NCBI GenBank assembly: GCA_964630775.1
Contig: CAZVYY010000010.1
Span: forward strand, 46,700 to 110,699
Length of the DNA: 64,000 nt
Direction: 5' to 3'
From: Anaeroglomus sp964630775
Lineage (GTDB): Bacteria; Planctomycetota; Phycisphaerae; Sedimentisphaerales; Anaerohalosphaeraceae
Of this stretch, positions 7,663 to 15,965 are shown piece by piece; position 1 is the stretch's first letter, and every line of letters starts with the position of its first letter. Both the position numbers and the translations under genes were made by a program. The notes under the pieces were generated by a model. The model saw only the letters and a list, made by a program, of their open reading frames with translations. It did no database searches and had not been told where the DNA came from.

Positions 7663-10092
7663 TCACTTCACCTTCTCCAGTGCCGCCTCAACCCCCTCCA
7701 CGCCAAACCCTTCGGCAACCACCTGATGAGTCTTATCCGTCAGAATCATCCACGGCAAGCCCTGTACTCCAAGCCCCAGCCGCGTCTTTTCCGCATCGGC
7801 AGCAATCATCTCCAGCTTAAAGCCAATAGCACTTTCCTTCAGCCAGCCTTCAATCGCGGCCTTGTCCGTCGGCTCTCCCTGCAGCACAACCACGGCAACA
7901 CCCTTGCCCGCCAGCAGTTCGGCTTTCTTGGCCAGTTCTCTGACAGCAAATCGGCTGGGACGCTGCTGATAATCCCACACACACACCAGCACGGCCTTGC
8001 CGTCAAACTGATTCGGATCGCTGAACACCGCCGGCAATTCTTTGCCTACCAGCGACTTGGGTTTCGGTGCTGCACGCCGGCCTGAATTGACTTCCGGTGT
8101 CAGCATGATTTCCACGTTTGTATCGCCCGCCTGCACAAACGCATTGGCATACATATACTGACTCTGCCGGTTATAATTGACACTAAGCTGGACACCCCCT
8201 TCACAAATCGGGCCAAGTGTAAACTTGCCATCTTTGTCGGTTGTAACATTCAGATTAGGCTGGCCTTCACCATAGCTGTGAATTCTTGCCCCCTCCAGCG
8301 GCTTGCCGTCGGCATCCACCACCCGGCCGGATACAGAACTGTTGGCAATCTTCAAAACCGTTTCCTTAAGCTCCACGGTCAATTTGCCCTCGGCAGGCTC
8401 TTCCAGATTGACAGACCCCGTACCGTATCCCTTCGGGCCGGAAATACTCAGATAGTACGTCCCTTCCGCAGGCAGCGACTCGACTTTATAAACACCATCC
8501 TTGTCGGTGGTGATGCTCTTATTATCAAATGTACTGGACCATCGTGAACCGCGAATCTGGATCGATATCGAAGCCATTGGAATCGGTTTATTGTTGGGAT
8601 CGACAACCTTGCCGGTCAGTGTCAATCCCGGCTTGACCTGGACATTCATTGTCTTGGTGTCGGCATCAATATCCACCACCGCTGCCAGCTTATTAGCCCG
8701 GTCGATGGCCACCAGCAGAAATTGACCTTCTACCCACGACATATCCTCCGGCGACCAGCGAAGCGTATAACTGCCCTTATCATCGGTTTTGGTTGATGAA
8801 TCCGAACCACCCTGATTCGGCATAATCTTCATCTCAACCCCGGCCGCAGGTTTGCCGTCCGGCCCGGTCACGATTCCGGTTATCTTGTTCGATGCCCCCA
8901 GAACAACGGAGACTTCGGTGGTCTTGCCTTCCTCCACGTCAAATTCCTGGCTTTTAAACCGATTGCCATCCTGAACCTGCACACGATAGTGTCCCGGCAG
9001 AAGCTGTTTTTCAAAAACACCGTCGCTGTTGGTCTTGCCGCCAACTCCCGGCTGGTTATCCTGATTCAGATACATCTGGATGCCTTCGCGACCTTGCTGC
9101 GTATCCGGATCCACCGCCTTGATCCGCACCATGGTCCCCTGTTTGGCCTTGAGCTGAACGCCTATGTTGCTTTTAAGCTCCACCGTCTGCGGCTCACAAA
9201 GCCATTGGTCACTCATCACCATCACCCGATAGGTTCCCGCCGCCAGATCCTTCACCGAAAATTGTCCATCCGCATCAGTCTTGATCGGCTTTTGCGTCGG
9301 ATCGATATCCAGACCGATTCGTGTCACCGACAATGAAACATCGGCCAGCGGCTTATTCTTCGAATCCATCACGATCCCCGACAGGGTCAAGCCCTTACTC
9401 ATCGTAAAGGAAATATCCTTTTGCCCCACTTTATACTGAAATCCCTGCATCGGATTGAGGTCATCGCTGGCCGTTAATATCTGCCCCATCCCCGGTTTGG
9501 TAATCAGGATCTCCGCCGAACTGCCCGCCGGCAATTCCTTAATCTCAAACTTGCCTTCGGCATCAGTCGTTGTCGTAAAATACGGCATCGGCTCAAAATT
9601 AATCATCATCCGCGGTTCCGTGTCGGGTTGAGCCTTCTCATCGGCAATCACCAGCGCTACCAGCCGCACCTGGGCCTCGGCAACCGGCTTGCCCTGCTCA
9701 TCCACCACACGACCTGCCAGCGTCTGCGGTTCGCTCATGTGAAATTCCAGCGGCGCCCCCTGCTGCCCCATCGTCATCGCCCAGGTAAACGCATAGTCCG
9801 ACCGCTTGGCAACCCCGCAAATCGCCTGCGTATCCGAACCCATGGGCACATCCGAGGTGATGCTGTATTCCCCCTGCGGATTGGTCTGGCCCTGCCCCAG
9901 CAGATTCATCTTCACCGTTCGCGTGGACATGTCCATGGACAACTGATACAGCTTGACTTCCACACCGCCCAGCGGATTGCCATTTTGGCAAAATGCCTTA
10001 CCCGTGTACGCGGCCCCAAACGCAGCCCCGCACCAACCAAGCACCATCCCACAAATCATCAGCCGACGTGTCGGCATTCCATACCGCATCAT
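7663..10092 (-). CDS. Secreted protein with tandem carboxypeptidase-regulatory-like (beta-sandwich) domains and a degenerate TlpA/thioredoxin-like C-terminus
   Basis: An 809-residue exported protein. A signal peptide (about residues 1-28) is followed by some seven repeated modules, each with the pattern GxVxDxxGKPxxGVxV and later GxYxxxxLPAGxY (for example VVDEQGKPVAEAQVRLVAL and VVDADGKPLEGARIHSYG). These are CarboxypepD_reg/SdrD-B-like sandwich domains. The last 140 residues resemble a TlpA/redoxin fold (KAVLVCVWDYQQRPSRFAVR, VQGLPWMILTDK), but the usual CxxC is replaced by YQQRP, so it cannot do dithiol chemistry by itself. ATG 10092 has AAGGAG 7 nt upstream; ATG 10089 is a possible alternative. 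It lies 40 nt after the selenoprotein at 10133 and upstream of the other, so it is probably co-expressed and may be a partner of the two UGGTC proteins. Confidence 0.82.
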   Translation of the reverse strand: MMRYGMPTRRLMICGMVLGWCGAAFGAAYTGKAFCQNGNPLGGVEVKLYQLSMDMSTRTVKMNLLGQGQTNPQGEYSITSDVPMGSDTQAICGVAKRSDYAFTWAMTMGQQGAPLEFHMSEPQTLAGRVVDEQGKPVAEAQVRLVALVIADEKAQPDTEPRMMINFEPMPYFTTTTDAEGKFEIKELPAGSSAEILITKPGMGQILTASDDLNPMQGFQYKVGQKDISFTMSKGLTLSGIVMDSKNKPLADVSLSVTRIGLDIDPTQKPIKTDADGQFSVKDLAAGTYRVMVMSDQWLCEPQTVELKSNIGVQLKAKQGTMVRIKAVDPDTQQGREGIQMYLNQDNQPGVGGKTNSDGVFEKQLLPGHYRVQVQDGNRFKSQEFDVEEGKTTEVSVVLGASNKITGIVTGPDGKPAAGVEMKIMPNQGGSDSSTKTDDKGSYTLRWSPEDMSWVEGQFLLVAIDRANKLAAVVDIDADTKTMNVQVKPGLTLTGKVVDPNNKPIPMASISIQIRGSRWSSTFDNKSITTDKDGVYKVESLPAEGTYYLSISGPKGYGTGSVNLEEPAEGKLTVELKETVLKIANSSVSGRVVDADGKPLEGARIHSYGEGQPNLNVTTDKDGKFTLGPICEGGVQLSVNYNRQSQYMYANAFVQAGDTNVEIMLTPEVNSGRRAAPKPKSLVGKELPAVFSDPNQFDGKAVLVCVWDYQQRPSRFAVRELAKKAELLAGKGVAVVVLQGEPTDKAAIEGWLKESAIGFKLEMIAADAEKTRLGLGVQGLPWMILTDKTHQVVAEGFGVEGVEAALEKVK

Positions 10093-10132
10093 ATATGTCT
10101 CCTTCCATAATCGGAGGGTCAATAACGGATAA

Positions 10133-13015
10133 TTATTTCTTTCGCACCTGGGTTGCAACCACAACCGCAGCAATCAACGCCACAATCACCATCACCGGCC
10201 AGACCGAACGCCTGGACGCCGGTTTTTCCGCCGATGCTTCCGCCCGGATTTCCGCCTGGGCCTCAGCCTGCGGTTCATTCGGCGCGGCAGCCTGCCCGGC
10301 CTCAATCAGTTTGGTATTAATCAGCACCGGCATAGCTGCGGCCCTGGCGGCTGCAAAGGGCTTATTGTCCGCCACGGCACGAATCTGCTCCTCATCGAGT
10401 GCGTAATTATAGATGCGAACATCATCAATCCATCCGCGGAAATGCCGATTGCTGCTGCTTTCCGGATCTTTCCCGATGGTCAATGGTGCATCAAACGGTT
10501 CCGCAGCGTGCGCAACGTCATGCACAGCGGCTTTCAATTCACCCTCGTTCATCAGATACAGAATCGCCCTGTCATCCCTGACAGACAGAGCGGCAAACAC
10601 CCACTTGTCCTGAGGCACAATCAGTCCGGATTCGTATTGCCAGGTCGTCGACTGGTCATCCCAGTGATATCCCAGTTCGTTGTCGTTTTTGAAGTTCAGA
10701 CCCGACACCGTTTTGCCCCCGCGGCAGAACACAAGCGCGGCATAGGCATTCTGAACACCGTTGGAACGCAGCCACAGCGTAATCGTCACAGAATGGGTAT
10801 TCAGCTTCAGCGGATCCGCCTGGACAAAGCCTTTCTCGCCGTCCAGCTCAATCACACCCGTCCGTCCGCCGGCCTGCTCAACCCACTGCGCCCCGGCCTG
10901 CAGCACCGCGGCAAAAGTCCCCGCAGTATCGGCTGCCTTGCCGTCTTCGACTTGATCAAACGTCCACCCGGCGGCCAGCCTGCCTTCTTCAAAACCAAAA
11001 TCCCAGACCTTGCCCTGGGTCACTTTGCCTTTGTCATCCACCTCATCGATTCGCCAGTAATACCGCGTCCCGTGAACAAGCCCAGACAATGTTGCCTCAA
11101 GTTGTTCCGTGCGTCCCAGCAGCGCCAGCGTCTCCATACTGGTACCGGCATAAATGTCATGAGCCACTGCTCCCTGCCCCGGCATCCACTGCACTTTAAC
11201 CTGTCCGGCCGCCGGCAGCACCGCCGCCGGCATCGGCTCAGGATTGCTCGCGGCAGAACCAAACGGCTCAAAGAACCGCACCTCGCTGAGACCGACAAAT
11301 CCCTCGTCCAGAATCGGCACCAGGTTCTCAAAACGCACTTTTTGCGCAAGCGTTGGCTTAAACGATACAATCGTTGGATCATCATAATCAGGCGTGCCTT
11401 CCGCTTCGGCCAATTCAACACCCTTGAGCAGGCTCTTCCATCCGCCCTGCTCGGTCCAGACGGAAATATCCGCCTTGCCGACGCCGCGGCCGGTATAGTT
11501 GGGCAGATTGTAATTCCAGACCGCAATCTTTTCAAGCATTTGGGCCGCAGCAAACTCAAATACAATCCCCTCGCCGGCCGCTTCCTTTTTGCTCAGCCAC
11601 ATCGCATTGGGATGGGTATTGTGCTCCAGCAGCCGATCGCGATCCGCATTGCCAAGCCCGGCCCCGCACAGCGCCGAAACGGAAGTCTTCACATCCAAAG
11701 CCATCTGCCCCACGGCAGGCATACCGCGGCCCTCAGGCTTAATCACTACGCGTTGTGAGCGTATCTCAAAAGGCCCCTTGATTTGACATGCGATATAATA
11801 CGGACGTTTGATTTCTTTGGGCTCTCGCCACGAGAGCGAACAGGTGCCGCCTCACCCATACTCCAGCTTGAACGTTCGGTCATATTCTCCGCTTTTGCTG
11901 TAAATATGCAGCGACGGTGCATCCGGCTGCCGGCCTCCCACCCGCAGACTGATCGATTCCCCCATCTTGCCGACCAGTTCCTGGTTGAAATAATAGGCGT
12001 TATTGCGAATCGTATGAGAAACCATCGAAATCGCCGGCTCACCAATATCCAGCTCCGACGTCCCGTCTTTGGCCACCGTAAACGCCTTTTCATTCGGGAA
12101 ATTGCTCCCGGTTAACGTCCAGTTCTTGCCTTTGTCGTCTTTGCGTTCAATCGTCCATTCATGAACACGATACCGGCCTTCCGGCAGGGACACCTCGCCC
12201 GCCGCAGGTTTTCGCTCAAACAACCCGTTAACCCCCGCCGCGGTAAATGTTGTAATCGTCTCAGGCACCTTCACCTTGCCATAAGCCGCATCCTGCGCCG
12301 CAGTGATTTCAACCGTCGCCCCGTCTTTGGCAATCGTCACCCGATACAGCTTGTCGCCCAGCTCCAGGTAATTGCCGACATAATACGACTTGCGTCTGGA
12401 CTCCGGCCCGATAAATATCCGGTCGCAGTCGGACGACTCGGCCTTGTCCGAAAAGGTCCCATTGGCGTTATAGTCAATCAGCGTAACCCGGGTCGGCTTG
12501 CCGTCAATCAATACCTCACCCTCATACCAGCACCCCGTTGAGATGACAAGATATGAGCTTTGCTCCTCATAGGAGTAATATTGCAGGTTCAAATGGTAGG
12601 TAATCGGCCCGTCTTCGCCCTTGAAATGCACCGCCACCGGCCCAAATGCCATCCGATACCGGTCCGACACAACCCCCTTATAAGGCTTCTCATCATCCAG
12701 ATGACCGTCGCCATTGGAATCAATATAAAGCAGGTCCATCAATCCGGACTTGCGAGTCCGGTCCAGGGCAATCCACCGTACCTTCCCCCCATCCATACTA
12801 TGCTGCCACTTGCCGAATTTCTGATCGTACTGACCAAATTTCGGCATTCTTACATCGGCAGGCTTCTTTTCGAGCGGAAAATATCTGCTGGACGTCGAAA
12901 ACTCATCCTCCATATACAGCGATGTCTTGTACTGGAGCCATTGCGGCTGCGCAAACACCACAGCCTGCAAAATCAAAGCACATCCAGCCAGCAGCAAAAA
13001 CTGTGACTTTTTCAT
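10133..13015 (-). CDS. Candidate selenoprotein of the UGGTC family, with discoidin, Fn3, LamG domains and C-terminal anchor (in-frame UGA at 11854-11852)
   Basis: Conventional reading gives a 387-aa secreted protein stopping at UGA 11854-11852 and a second frame 10133-11746 with only a weak internal GTG start. Both are in the same frame, with 35 open codons between the UGA and that GTG, so Sec insertion yields 960 residues. ATG 13015 starts a signal peptide cut near VFA. The N-domain (25-387) matches the paralogue at 5547-7520: LYIDSNGDGHLDD, LPEGRYRV, the LVGKMGES region and LEYG before the UGA. After Sec388-GGTC392-SLSW come an F5/8 type C-like domain (about 456-578, with AMWLSKKEA), an Fn3-like domain (596-675), a LamG fold (681-881) and a membrane anchor (938-957) with basic tail RKK. 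It looks like a surface protein tethered by its C-terminus. It is the first gene of the - strand operon. Function unknown. Confidence 0.8.
11821..11854 (-). promoter_or_regulatory. Candidate bacterial SECIS element of the UGGTC selenoprotein 2
   Basis: UGA (11854-11852, - strand) is followed by the same 14 nt as in the paralogue, then a perfect 7-bp stem GCTCTCG/CGAGAGC with loop TGG (11830-11828). The loop begins 21 nt after UGA. The stem encodes Leu-Ser-Trp-Arg-Glu. Two compensatory pair changes against the element at 6356-6389 support selection on RNA structure. Confidence 0.82.
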
Positions 13016-13188
13016 GACGCGTCCTTCCTGTATTTTACAGTTCAACTCTCCTTGAATTGCATCCGTTCATTATAAACAAGACAAACAGAGTGTACAGATG
13101 TTTCATTAAATATTTCATTTTTTACATATCTATTTTCAGTTAATATATATCTTGTTACAGGCATACATTAAGAATTCCTTATTTTCCT

Positions 13189-13216
13189 TTGACTCGCTTG
13201 CCGAAAAGACTATAAT
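13189..13216 (+). promoter_or_regulatory. Strong sigma-70-type promoter upstream of ilvB leader
   Basis: TTGACT (13189-13194), a 16-nt spacer and a perfect TATAAT (13211-13216). Transcription should begin near 13223, leaving a leader of about 190 nt before the first possible ilvB start. Confidence 0.75.
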
Positions 13217-13222
13217 TATGAA

Positions 13223-13415
13223 ATACTTGCTGGTTGTCCTGCTTATGGATAGCCAGCACCCTGAAATACAAAACTTGTGGTTACGGCACTGCGGTCGGGC
13301 AATTAACCCCGTACCCGGCAGGTCAAAGGCTTGGGGCTTTTGGCAGGTCGGTCGGAACGACCCACTTAAATCGCAGCCGTCGGAATAACGGATATGTTCA
13401 TCAGGAATAACACAA
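13223..13415 (+). ncRNA. Structured leader or small RNA upstream of ilvB, possibly 6S-like
   Basis: No protein gene is supported in this stretch of about 190 nt behind a consensus promoter. It is GC-rich with several short stems, for example GGTCG/CGACC around 13349-13368. Parts recall 6S RNA: GCCAGCACCCTGA near the 5' side, TGTGG followed by GCGGTCGG in the middle, and GGTCGGTCGG followed shortly by CTTAAATCGCAG on the 3' side, compared with GGTCCGTCCGAG and CTTAAAACTGCGAC in E. coli 6S. No clean closing stem was found. The alternative is a cis-acting leader controlling ilvBN. A hairpin TACGGCG/CGCCGTA (13434-13454) followed by CCTTATTT could end a short transcript. Confidence 0.3.
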
Positions 13416-13640
13416 ATGAAAACTCCCACCGCTTACGGCGGCTCTGTCGCCGTACCTTATTTGCCGACATGGCTCGGCAGTCAATCCATTATCAACATCC
13501 TTCTGGAACAGGGTGTCGATACCGCATTTGGGTATCTCGGCGCGGCTGTATTGCCCTTGTTTGAACAGATAGGCAAAGTAACCGGACAGACCGCATCGAT
13601 TAATGACTATATTACCGATTGTTTAAATCAGGAGACTATT
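13416..13640 (+). other. In-frame N-terminal extension of ilvB containing a partial duplication
   Basis: Seventy-five codons in frame with ilvB and without a stop. Residues 21-52 (13476-13571) repeat the start of the IlvB thiamine-diphosphate domain: 21 of 32 residues match ilvB residues 15-46 (GSQ.I..IL.EQGV...FGYLG..VLPLF..I). An ATG at 13416 has AGGA about 10 nt upstream, weaker than the site before ATG 13641. It may be a translated extension, a separate leader peptide that keeps the frame, or the remnant of a tandem duplication. No complete enzyme domain can fold from it. Confidence 0.55.
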
Positions 13641-15353
13641 ATGACTCAAAATGCACCGCAAAACACGGCTCCCACCAAAGCCGGCAGCCAGCACATTGTC
13701 GATATTCTCGAAGAACAGGGCGTCAAAGTGATGTTCGGTTACCTCGGCGGCGTGGTTCTGCCCTTGTTTGACAAAATCTACGACTCGCGTATCAAGTTCA
13801 TCATCCCCCGCCATGAACAGGGCGGATGCCACATGGCCGATGCCTATGCCCGCGCCACCGGCAAAGTGGGGGTCATCATCGCCACCTCCGGCCCCGGCGC
13901 CACCAACCTCGTCACCGGCATCGCCAATGCCATGATGGATTCGGTGCCCCTGGTCGCCATCACCGGACAGGTGCGGACCGAACTGATCGGCAATGACGCT
14001 TTCCAGGAAGCCGACATGACCGGTATCACCCGCCCGATCACCAAGCACAATATGATTCTCAAAAACCCCGCCGAACTGCCGCAGGCGTTCCGCGAGGCCT
14101 TTTATATCGCCAGGACCGGACGGCCCGGCCCGGTGCTCATCGACCTGCCCGTCGATATGCAGATTGCCCAGATTCCCGTCACCCCGCCGACTCCGATTGA
14201 ACTGCCGGGCTTCCATCTCCGCACCCGCGGCCATGCCCGGCAAATCAGCCTGGCCGCCCAGGCCATCAACGAGGCCAAACGCCCCGTGCTCTATGTCGGC
14301 GGCGGCGTGATTATCTCCAACGCAGCCGAGGAGTTGCGGACACTGGCCAAGAAAGCCAATATCCCCGTGACCATGACCCTGCTGGGCCTGGGCGCCTATG
14401 ACCAGGGCCGCGACGAATCGCTCGACATGCTCGGCATGCACGGCTCGGCCTATGCCAACTACGCCGTCCAGAACTGCGACCTGCTGATTGCCGTCGGAGC
14501 CCGTTTCGATGACCGCGTGACCGGCAGACTCAAATCCTTTGCCCCGCACGCCAAGGTCATTCACGTGGACCTCGACCCGGCCAGCATCTCCAAAAATGTC
14601 AACGCGGATATCCCCGTTGTCGGCGATGCCAAAGAAGTCCTCAAGGCCATGGCCGAGGAAGTCGAATTCCGTCCGCGTGAAGACTGGTTCAAGCAGATTG
14701 CCGTCTGGAAGAAAAAACACCCCTTCCGCTACGACACCAATGCCAAAGGCATCAAACCCCAGTACGTTATCGAGGAAATCTGGCGGCAGACCCAGGGCCA
14801 GGCGACCATCGTCACCGGCGTCGGCCAGCATCAGATGTGGACGGCCCAGTTCTACAAATTCAGCCGTCCGCGTCAGTTCATCACCTCCGGCGGCCTGGGC
14901 ACCATGGGCTTCGGCCTGCCTGCCGCCATCGGCGCTCAACTGGCACGACCCGGCGAACTGGTCATCGACATCGACGGCGACAGTTCCTTCAACATGACCC
15001 TGACGGAGCTTTCCACCGCGGTGCAGTACGAACTGCCCGTCAAGGTCTGCATCCTCAACAACGGCTATATGGGTATGGTCCGTCAGTGGCAGGAACTGTT
15101 CTACGGCAAACGCTATTCGTGCAGCTATCTGCAGAATCCCGACTTTGCCAACCTGGCCCGTGCCTTCGGCGCCGTCGGCTATACCGTCGAGAAAAAAGAA
15201 GACGTCGCCCCGACCATCGACAAGATGATCAAAGAAACCCGGCCCTGTGTCGTGGACTTCCGCGTGGACCGCGAAGAAAACGTCTGGCCGATGGTCCCCG
15301 CAGGCAAGAGCCTCGACGAAATGAGCGGTCTGGATATCTTCGAAATGGCATAA
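13641..15353 (+). CDS. ilvB: Acetolactate synthase large (catalytic) subunit
   Basis: Condenses two pyruvates, or pyruvate and 2-oxobutyrate, to acetohydroxyacids in branched-chain amino acid synthesis, using thiamine diphosphate, Mg and FAD. The 570-residue product has the catalytic Glu in RHEQGGCHMADAYAR, the central FAD-binding region, and the ThDP/Mg motif DIDGDSSFNMTLTEL with downstream NN (CILNNGYMGMV). ATG 13641 has CAGGAGA 5 nt upstream and fits the usual family length; the frame continues upstream to 13416 (separate entry). The small subunit gene follows after 21 nt with its own AGGAG. Confidence 0.95.
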   Translation: MTQNAPQNTAPTKAGSQHIVDILEEQGVKVMFGYLGGVVLPLFDKIYDSRIKFIIPRHEQGGCHMADAYARATGKVGVIIATSGPGATNLVTGIANAMMDSVPLVAITGQVRTELIGNDAFQEADMTGITRPITKHNMILKNPAELPQAFREAFYIARTGRPGPVLIDLPVDMQIAQIPVTPPTPIELPGFHLRTRGHARQISLAAQAINEAKRPVLYVGGGVIISNAAEELRTLAKKANIPVTMTLLGLGAYDQGRDESLDMLGMHGSAYANYAVQNCDLLIAVGARFDDRVTGRLKSFAPHAKVIHVDLDPASISKNVNADIPVVGDAKEVLKAMAEEVEFRPREDWFKQIAVWKKKHPFRYDTNAKGIKPQYVIEEIWRQTQGQATIVTGVGQHQMWTAQFYKFSRPRQFITSGGLGTMGFGLPAAIGAQLARPGELVIDIDGDSSFNMTLTELSTAVQYELPVKVCILNNGYMGMVRQWQELFYGKRYSCSYLQNPDFANLARAFGAVGYTVEKKEDVAPTIDKMIKETRPCVVDFRVDREENVWPMVPAGKSLDEMSGLDIFEMA

Positions 15354-15374
15354 TTAGAACCCAGGAGAATAACG

Positions 15375-15884
15375 ATGAAACATATACTCAGTGCATTAGT
15401 GCAGAATAAACCCGGCGTTCTGGCCCACGTCGCCGGCATGTTTGCCGCCCGGGCCTTCAATATCGATTCATTGACTGTCGGTCGCACCGAAGACCCGACG
15501 CTGTCCCGCATGACCATCGTCGTCATCGGCAACGACAGAACGGTCGAACAGGTCCGCAAGCAGTTGGCCAAGATTATCACCGTCGTCAAGGTGCAGGACT
15601 TTGCCGGGCTGGATGTCGTCGCCCGCGACCTGATGCTCATCAGCGTCGCCTGCCCGCCTGAAAAACGACCCGAAGTGCTGGCCCTCATTGAGATGTTCAA
15701 CGCCAAAGTCGTCGATATCGCCACCAAGTACGTGATGGTGGAAGTCTCCGGCCCCGAAAGCAAAATCGAGGCCTTCATCGAGGCGTGCCGGCCCTACGGC
15801 ATCAAGAACATGGTCCGCACCGGCTCGGTCGCCATGCCCCGCCAAACCCGCGCCACAGCCCAGGACGAAGACAGCGGCAAGTAA
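15375..15884 (+). CDS. ilvN: Acetolactate synthase small (regulatory) subunit
   Basis: The 169-residue partner of IlvB. The N-terminal ACT domain (MKHILSALVQNKPGVLAHVA, then FAARAFNIDSLTVG) binds valine for feedback control, and the C-terminal half (KYVMVEVSGPESKIEAFI) matches the second domain of IlvH/IlvN. CCAGGAGAA lies just upstream of ATG 15375. It is the second gene of the ilvBN operon; a terminator lies 36 nt after the stop. Confidence 0.94.
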   Translation: MKHILSALVQNKPGVLAHVAGMFAARAFNIDSLTVGRTEDPTLSRMTIVVIGNDRTVEQVRKQLAKIITVVKVQDFAGLDVVARDLMLISVACPPEKRPEVLALIEMFNAKVVDIATKYVMVEVSGPESKIEAFIEACRPYGIKNMVRTGSVAMPRQTRATAQDEDSGK

Positions 15885-15919
15885 TCCGCAGGCGGCAACA
15901 AACCCAATCAAGTCTCCCC

Positions 15920-15949
15920 GGGGCGGCCTCAAAACCGCCCCTTCTTTTA
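15920..15949 (+). terminator. Rho-independent terminator after ilvBN
   Basis: Stem GGGGCGG (15920-15926) with CCGCCCC (15935-15941), loop CCTCAAAA, then TTCTTTTA. Confidence 0.85.
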
Positions 15950-15965
15950 TCGCACAAATAACTCA

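Noticed and set aside
10133..11746. Separate gene starting at GTG 11746
   Set aside because: The frame is open for 35 further codons up to the UGA at 11852 and there is no ribosome site before the GTG. It is treated as part of the selenoprotein.
10442..11758. Long + strand frame opposite the LamG region (438 aa)
   Set aside because: Antisense shadow rich in Arg, His and Pro; no start signal and no recognisable domain.
13218..13388. A leader peptide rich in Leu and Val (MKYLLVVLLMDS) as an ilv attenuator
   Set aside because: The ATG lies right after the -10 box, before the likely transcript start, and has no ribosome site. The Leu/Val run is probably chance.
13623..14939. Long - strand frame opposite ilvB (438 aa)
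   Set aside because: Gly/Asp/His-rich shadow of a GC-rich coding gene; no family features.
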